Below the pieces are notes generated by a model. It was not told the origin of the DNA. It ran no database searches and saw only the letters and a program-made list of their open reading frames with translations. Below are positions 57,756 to 64,000 of a DNA stretch of 64,000 nt, one piece after another. Made by a program: the position numbers and the translations under genes. Every line of letters starts with the position of its first letter. The first letter of the stretch is position 1. The stretch lies in the NCBI RefSeq assembly GCF_000276665.1, contig NW_004955418.1, positions 8,269,136 through 8,333,135 on the forward strand, in the 5' to 3' direction. Source of the DNA: Chinchilla lanigera (taxonomy: Eukaryota > Chordata > Mammalia > Rodentia > Chinchillidae).

Positions 57756-57901
57756 TTCTGGGTGTAGTGGCGCACACCTGTAATCCCAACACTCAGGAGG
57801 CTGAGGCAGGATGATTGTTACGAGTTCGAAGCCAGCCTGGGCTAGAAAGAGAGTTCAAGATCAACCTGAACTGCACAATTAGACCTTTTCTAAAAAAAAA
57901 C
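57756..57901 (+). mobile_element. B1 SINE
   Basis: CTGGGTGTAGTGGCGCACAC, CAGGAGGCTGAGGCAGGATG and GAGTTCGAAGCCAGCCTGGG, then GAGTTCAAGATCAACCTGAA, show the B1 body with the internal duplication, followed by an A tail. No exact target duplication is seen. Confidence 0.93.
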
Positions 57902-58009
57902 AGAGATAAAATAAAATAATAAAAATATAAATATCCATAAAAATACAAGAATTAATATGTAAATGAATTTTACATAAATTTCTTTTTTATTGCTGGGTTC
58001 TTCTTTTTG
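57902..58009. other. Short A-rich spacer between two SINEs
   Basis: A-rich, AT-only spacer. Confidence 0.6.
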
Positions 58010-58150
58010 TCTTTTTTTATTTTTGAGACAGTGTCTCACTATGTAGTTCACCCTGGCCTTGACCTCACTTCGTAGCCCAGGCTGGACTTGAACTCACACT
58101 ATCCCCCTGCCTTGGCCTCCCAAGTGCTGGTATTACAGCACTAGCACTAC
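58010..58150 (-). mobile_element. B1 SINE, antisense
   Basis: TTTTTGAGACAGTGTCTCAC, TATGTAGTTCACCCTGGCC, GTAGCCCAGGCTGGACTTGA and GGCCTCCCAAGTGCTGG are the reverse complement of B1, including its internal duplication. It forms a tail-to-tail pair with the plus-strand B1 at 57756. Confidence 0.92.
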
Positions 58151-60305
58151 TCACGGACTATAAACTTCCCTATAAGTATTTTTTTAATGATCAAAAATGA
58201 AAATACTCAAAATGGTTTGTGTTCATTTTCAGTTTTTTTCTCACTATATGTAACATAAAACATACAGGAAAAAAACACTGTATCATGTACTCTGTGGAAA
58301 AACTATGCATAAATAGTGAAATATCTTTACAGTGAATCCAGATAAGTAGAAAAATACTATTTATATAAAGCATGGAAAATCTGACTCACAAAAATGAATG
58401 CCTAATTCTGCTATAGTGTGATGATGAGGATGTTTAGAGTGAGGATGAAATCCAAATTTCATTAATTAGCTAGTTAATTTCATTATGGAGACAAATTTAA
58501 TAGCAGTTTACCATTTTTATTTTATGTAATAGGAAAATTTGAAGTTCACATTACTTGAAGTCGTCATGGGTTGGTGTGTGCTCACGAGCTTTTATGCAAG
58601 AGAGTGAGTGGTAGCAGGAGAAAGATATAGATGTCCTTACACTGATATGAACTTAAGACATTTGGTATATCCCTCTGCATTCCCAGTGAACTGGAATATT
58701 TATTACTCAGATTGCTCAAAAATAGCTGGAACCAAGGATTTTGTATGCCTTTCCAAAAAAGTCACCAGTGATTTTATACTAAATGTTAATATTGCATTAT
58801 ATTGGGAATTTACCTACTGCAAGATTATGATCAAATCTTTTCTGTGGTTCTTTTAAATATATCATTTTTTTTTCTTTTCTGTAATTATGATTGGAAGAAT
58901 TTTTCAAGACTTTTGTTGTGTATATTGTGACAGATTAAAGTATATAGATGTATATTTATACACCACATAATTATAAATCCCCTCCTACATGTAATCATGC
59001 ATGCATATCCATTACATGTAAAACTTCCATTCCTTAATCAAGCATTCTGTGATTATGTAAATTTGAAAGATGATAAGATACACCCTGTAAGAGAGAGGAA
59101 ATCAGTGCTGTTAAATAGATTCTGAAAAAAAATCACAAAATTGACTCTTCTGGTCTTGAAAATCTTAGCTTTCATAATTAGTAGATTAGTCATATATAAA
59201 AAAAAAAAAAAGTGCCACATAGTCATACATTGTATTGATCTTTTTCTTCAGTGTATTTGGTTATTGCCTTTCTTCACTGTCTGTGACTAAATATTCACAA
59301 CATTTTTTATCACCTCCAGTAATCATAAGAAATGAGGCAGATATAAAGGGTATTTATCACATATCCTTTTATGCTAGTACAGAATCTGTTCTAAAACTTC
59401 ACTTCCTATGGATCATTTGCCTTAGGAAGGCCTTGAATCATACAAGAGTGAGTAACAGAATTTTAGGTTTTGGCACTTTCTCAATGAAGGTATATTTAGG
59501 AGAAGAATATTATGTAGACATCAAGCAAATAAATTAATTTTTCATAATATGGTCACATTTATAATGCAGTTGATCTCTTCCACATAATGTTCTTTAATCA
59601 CTAAAATGTATTATTAGTTGATCATTTTCAAGTTGAAATGTGTATATGTTAGCAAAAGTTTTGTGTTTTTTTCCAGTCAGACAGGAACTTATGTATAGGA
59701 TGGAGATGGAAAAAAATTGTGTTGTCTATTATCCAAATATTTCTGTTAGTGAGGTTTTCATTAAGGATGACTTTATACATATTTCATCTTCCAAGTGAGG
59801 AACACATGATAATGTAAACACCCCTTTAAATGGGAAGGATAACTTGGGACCACAGATTGTTTAAAGGACTCCATAAATATTCACCGATGTGGTGTGAAGT
59901 AGAATTAGTAATTGTCCTCATCCAAGGATATCTCCTTTGGCTGTATGTGATGAAACCCAAAACATCTGTCATTTTTCCAATAAACATATGACTACAAACA
60001 TGCAATGAAAAAGCTGTATACTTTGTTCCTGGTAGTTATAAAGAAATTGTAAGATGTTTTATTTCATTTACATATCTAACAATCTATGAAAATATGTTTT
60101 ATACAAGTATATTAAAAATTAGTGAGAAGCAACACTTTTATTCTTCTTAAATATAATAATTGATGAATAATGATCCTGCTCATAAGAGGGGATGTTAAAA
60201 TAAATTTTACCTGAGGCTATTTCTCTACTTGGAGGTTGTATGTAATAAACTGAGAGCAAACTTCCTATGTTAATGAAACAAAACTTAATTTAGAAGTACA
60301 TTTTA
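58151..60305. other. Unique AT-rich sequence, nothing recognised
   Basis: The plus frames at 58608-58856 (82 codons) and 59235-59537 (100 codons) have no recognisable family features, are AT-biased like their surroundings, and lack splice or promoter context. I treat them as chance. Confidence 0.5.
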
Positions 60306-60500
60306 GGGTAAGAAGTAGCTTGATGTGAGGCAGTCGTGAACAACTGAGCTTCTGCCTGGTATGGACAACCAGCGCATGAGAGCACATTCACATATGGCAA
60401 AGGACTAACCAAAGCCAATAAAGCCACGCTTGTACTTCACCTCTGTGTTCTGTCTGTAATATTCACTGCCCATGTGCAGAGCAGAACTATGTGAACATCT
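60306..60500 (+). mobile_element. Possible LTR 3' fragment
   Basis: GCCAATAAAGCCACGCTTGT with CTTCACCTCTGTGTTCTGTC after it resembles a polyadenylation signal and R-U5 end of a retroviral LTR. The segment is GC-richer than its flanks. The ends are not defined and the family is not known. Confidence 0.35.
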
Positions 60501-60940
60501 TGATGAGAAATCTTGCCCTATCTAGCCAAATTAACTTGTAAAATATACTTTTTTTTTGCAAATGGGGTGCATTAGGTGTTTGTTTTGAGACCTTAGTATA
60601 AAAGAAATTTGCATCTGTAAAGGAAATTTTGCCTCTACACTAGGATCAGAAGGGTGGCAGAAATTGTAAGGGTGGGCATCTGATGGAAAGCCATTAGCTT
60701 AGGTCTGTATAGCAAGCCGTGTTTTGTTGAAGGTGCTTTCCTAGTCAGTCATCTTATCCTAGCTAGACCTTCACCTATTCCTGCTGTTTCAGTTTTAACA
60801 AGTTATATACTTACATCTCAACGCTAAGTGCTTTGCAATTGAAATTGAGCTGTACATTTTTATCCATGCTTACCTAAGAGGTATCTTTTTTTAGAAATTG
60901 AAGTTTAAAGGAAATGATCCATCACTGTAAGAGTAAAGCA
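60501..60940. other. Unique sequence, nothing recognised
   Basis: No gene or recognisable element is present. Confidence 0.5.
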
Positions 60941-61215
60941 CAAAAAATAAGGACAGGGAGGAGGAAGTGAAGGAAGAGGGGAAGGGGGCGTGGATCAGGG
61001 AGATGAGGAAAAGAAAGGAAATGAAGTAAAGAGAAAAAGAGATGGGGAGGGGAGGGGAAGGNNNNNNNNNNNNNNNNNNNNNNNNNNNNNNNNNNNNNNN
61101 NNNNNNNNNNNNNNNNNNNNNNNNNNNNNNNNNNNNNNNNNNNNNNNNNNNNNNNNNNNNNCAGGGTAGAAGATACAAGGGGGAGAGAAGAAAGGAGAAG
61201 AGGCAGAAATGAAAC
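60941..61215 (+). repeat. Purine-rich (GA/GGAAGG) tract containing a gap
   Basis: The plus strand is almost purely G and A from 60941 to 61061 and again from 61162 to about 61215. The two minus-strand frames through it are low-complexity Ser/Pro/Leu/Phe artefacts. Confidence 0.9.
61062..61161. other. Assembly gap, 100 N
   Basis: Exactly 100 N, the usual placeholder for a gap of unknown size, inside a polypurine tract. Confidence 1.
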
Positions 61216-61389
61216 ACTTGCACCTGGAAAATGAAAAATTTTGTCTTTTTCAACAAATCTCAATAGACAATTTTTACCATCTGTACAGATAATCTTAACT
61301 TGTTATGTCTTCTAGAAACATAATTTGAATTTAGCTCTTCTCTCATAAACTAATGAGCTTTGGAATATAGTACCGGGCACGTGGCCCTT

Positions 61390-61441
61390 GAAAATGAAAG
61401 CGAAAAGACCTGCTTCGGTCTGTAGGTGTACGTGCACCTAC
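61390..61441 (+). promoter_or_regulatory. IRF/ISRE-like motif with adjacent inverted repeats
   Basis: GAAAATGAAAGCGAAA (61390-61405) is three GAAA units at two-base spacing, the classic IRF/ISRE pattern. Directly after it lie a 5-bp hairpin (AGACC/GGTCT) and a perfect 7-bp inverted repeat, GTAGGTG/CACCTAC (61422-61441), with several CpGs in an otherwise AT-rich area. The motif is seen directly; any regulatory role is inference. Confidence 0.4.
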
Positions 61442-62885
61442 GTATGTACTTTAAGTATATATAATATTTTCCTACCTCCATATGGTGTTGTCAGAATTAC
61501 TTTATAAAATGACACTAATTTGTCTAAAGAAAAAATATTACTTATGTAAGCGACATATTTCTTAAACTCTTAGAAAGGTAGAAAGTAATCCAAAATATTT
61601 TGTAGCTATTCAAGATTATGGAATTATGTGTTTGACCTGAGAATAAATGTGCAAATGGAGGTTCAGTACCCATTTCTTTGTGCGTATCAAGCATAGTAGT
61701 GAAAGAAAAAAGCCCATATATTTATCATTTTTTAGATTATCATTTACATGGTGATTGCAAAATTCCTACACGTTAAAAAACTAGACTACTTGCATTAGAT
61801 ACTTATATTTGCAAAGCAAATATTTTTCATTTTTCTGACATTGTCTAGAATTTGTGTTATCAATAGTCCCTTCACTAAGAGAAAGATTTATAGTTTACAG
61901 CCTTTTTTACCACAACTAATCAGTTTATTATAGATGAAGTTTTACATCATCAATATTTGTCGTGCGGTAGTATTTAAAGATTTTTATTCAAGATATTTTC
62001 ACTTGTGTAAATGTTCCTTGCCATGCAATAAAAAGTGTCTAAGTCCAACCCTTAGACAGGAATACATAGGATTCAGAGTGAAAAAAATACACACATACAT
62101 ATATGTATATATTGTGATAGATAAAGGGGTATATTAGCACATAGTACATATTTTGATTTGAAATACTTTTAACTTGTGAGGACTGAATATTTCATACAAA
62201 TGTTTGTGCACTAAATTTCCAAAGGCTTATCCAAGCTGTTGTTTAAATTATTGGAGACAGATTTAATGAGAATAAACTCAGCATTAGGGAATCATACAAG
62301 GTCAGCCAGGGGAGGAGGCCATAGCAATCTTAATTCAGGATATTGAGAAAAGGTAAAACAGCAGAAGCTTTATTCTTTGCTTCCCAATTGGAAGCCTGTG
62401 AGGAGAGTATTATAAAGCAAATCGGGAAAGCCACGGGTTAAGTCTTGCAACTGAATGAACATATATCCAAAAGAATCTAAGTTTTCAAAAAGAAATGTTT
62501 ATATGTGACTAATGAAGATTATTAAAAATGACAAACTTTGATAGATCATTATATAGCTATTTGTTGAGTACATTCCACAGTGTTTGGAAATAAAACCATG
62601 TTCCTGCTACCTGGAGCTTATTTTAAAGAGAGCCCAGAGATAGGATTAAGAGTTTTCAAACATTAAAAAAAAAATTCCTGGTTAAAAAAAAAAAAACTTG
62701 CTTCTTAGCAAAATAAAGTTATGTTTTTAAAAATAAAGTTAAATTTTTGTATATCTGAGTACTTAATGCATATTTAGAATATAAATTGAGAATATTTCAT
62801 TATCTTTGTATTCTTATCTAAAACACAGCCATCTAATACCATAGTATTTTAAATTTTAGAGACTAAATAAAAGTTTTAAATAGAA
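61442..62885. other. Unique AT-rich sequence, nothing recognised
   Basis: A short alternating TATG/CATA run lies at about 62090-62110. The plus frame at 61934-62137 shows no family feature. Confidence 0.5.
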
Positions 62886-62965
62886 AAAAAAAAACCTTTC
62901 TTTTTTTTTGGTATGAGAAATCAAACTCAGGCCCTCGTGATTGCTGAGTTATACCGGCAGCCCAA
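62886..62965 (-). mobile_element. ID-type SINE, antisense
   Basis: CTTTTTTTTTGGTATGAGAA, ATCAAACTCAGGCCCTCGTG and GATTGCTGAGTTATACCGGC are the reverse complement of an ID body. The central part (the GCTTGCCAGGCAGGCGC equivalent) is deleted. Confidence 0.75.
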
Positions 62966-64000
62966 AACATTATATTTTTAAGAAAATCATTAATACCAGT
63001 TTCTTTTGGTCAAAGCCAGCATTTTTAAATTCACAGTATGTGTTTTTCAAATGATATGTACTGGTGTCAGCACTGTTTATCAAGAGAAATCATATTCTGT
63101 TAAAACTCCAGAAAACATTCCTACATGTTTTAGATAGAAAAAGAGAAGAAATACATTAATTGTCAGGCACAGTTTTATTATGTTCATAAAACTTCATCTA
63201 TAATAAATTGATTAAACATTTACATTTCATTGGTAATAATTATTATATTCCTTAGCACCTACTAGATGCATATTTTATGTTTTAAAATGTATTCATCAGC
63301 TACCCGTAGTCAGATACTTTGATATGGGCTGGTGTATGATGCTTAACTTGGTTATTGTGCTTGGGTGTATTTGCCCACTTCATTTAAACTGCATACTTCC
63401 TGAAGAAATATAAACACAGGAAATTTTCATTGTTCCACTGAACAACAGGAGTATCTGCTCATGAGCACTGTACCCATGTGGTGATAGAATTGAGTGCCCT
63501 CACCTACTGAAAAAGAAAAACTGAAAACACTGGACTTCACAGAGACCCTCAGAAACAGAAGAGACATACCGTGAGAGGATGGAAGAAATAGCAAACACAC
63601 ACTTTCTTCTATTTTGCAACTTTGCCTAAGGCTAGCTTTATTTTCTGGTTATGATTTATAACTATGGGAGATCCCTGAGCACTTACATGATTTCACATTA
63701 TCATTTTTTGCTTTCAGGAAATATTTAAGTACATTTGTACAGCTGACATTGACACAAAGTTTTGTTTAGCATGGAAATATTCCAAGAGTTTCAGTTCATA
63801 CTTGAAAGTGTATTTGTCACCTAACAGTACTGTACATGACACTCTGTGAAGAAATTGATAATATTTCCCCATCTGAAAATATGTATGAAAAAATAAGGAC
63901 TGGAGGAGGGTGAAGTCATGTGAGCATGCTTTTGTTCCCCTTTCCCTCTTTAGAATCAGTATATGTTTGTCCTCACTGTCTTCCCCGCACAGGGGACCGG
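62966..64000. other. Unique sequence to the window end, nothing recognised
   Basis: AT-rich to 63300, then more balanced. There is no open frame of note, no splice-bounded segment that I can support, and no recognisable repeat. Confidence 0.5.

Noticed and set aside
60891..61263. Minus-strand frames of 121 and 113 codons
   Set aside because: Low-complexity translation of a polypurine tract, spanning 100 N.

Overview
The window is mammalian nuclear DNA with the layout of a gene-poor, AT-rich intergenic or deep intronic region. I found no complete protein-coding gene. All reading frames are short, and the longest ones lie in transposon relics, are interrupted by assembly gaps, or look like chance. 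The repeat content points to a rodent. There are many tRNA-derived ID-type SINEs (box-A-like GGCTGGGGATTTAGCTCAG end, A-rich tail), B1 SINEs with the internal rodent B1 duplication, and several dimeric B1+ID SINEs of the kind described for squirrel-, dormouse- and beaver-related rodents (B1-dID). The species cannot be fixed from the sequence alone.

Layout: 1-1.6 kb is a GC-richer unassigned block; 1.6-4.0 kb is AT-rich and unassigned. An ERVL-type LTR relic at 4.0-4.7 kb contains a 57-bp-arm inverted repeat. From 6.2 to 17 kb there are MaLR LTRs, SINEs, and a candidate constrained non-coding block (7.6-9.15 kb). 17.4-20.3 kb is the densest nest: an ERVL solo LTR with perfect 5-bp target duplications, then an old L1 3' end interrupted by an unidentified 0.84-kb insert and by an ERVK-like solo LTR with perfect 6-bp duplications. 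22-30.6 kb holds an MLT1-like LTR, two partial MaLR proviruses and L1 pieces, with a 553-N gap. 30.6-36 kb includes the best exon-like signal (31601-31756, minus) and a MaLR solo LTR. 38.4-39.1 kb is a 750-N gap next to a B1. 41-45.1 kb is a cluster of L1, ID and LTR pieces. 45-58 kb is mostly unique sequence with SINE, MIR and MER5-like relics, a tail-only SINE insertion, a 3'-truncated U2 snRNA retrocopy and a minisatellite. 58-64 kb is largely unique AT-rich sequence, with a purine-rich tract containing a 100-N gap and a small GC-rich motif cluster that includes a triple GAAA (IRF/ISRE-like) element.

No operon-like or gene-to-gene logic is visible. What can be read is a stratigraphy of retrotransposition: ancient MIR, MER5 and L1; then MaLR and ERVL LTRs; then B1/ID SINEs and a class II ERV solo LTR. 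Several insertions are exact enough to give target-site duplications from sequence alone. Possible functional content is limited to the minus-strand exon candidate and a few blocks that look constrained by composition; these are inferences and need cross-species alignment.
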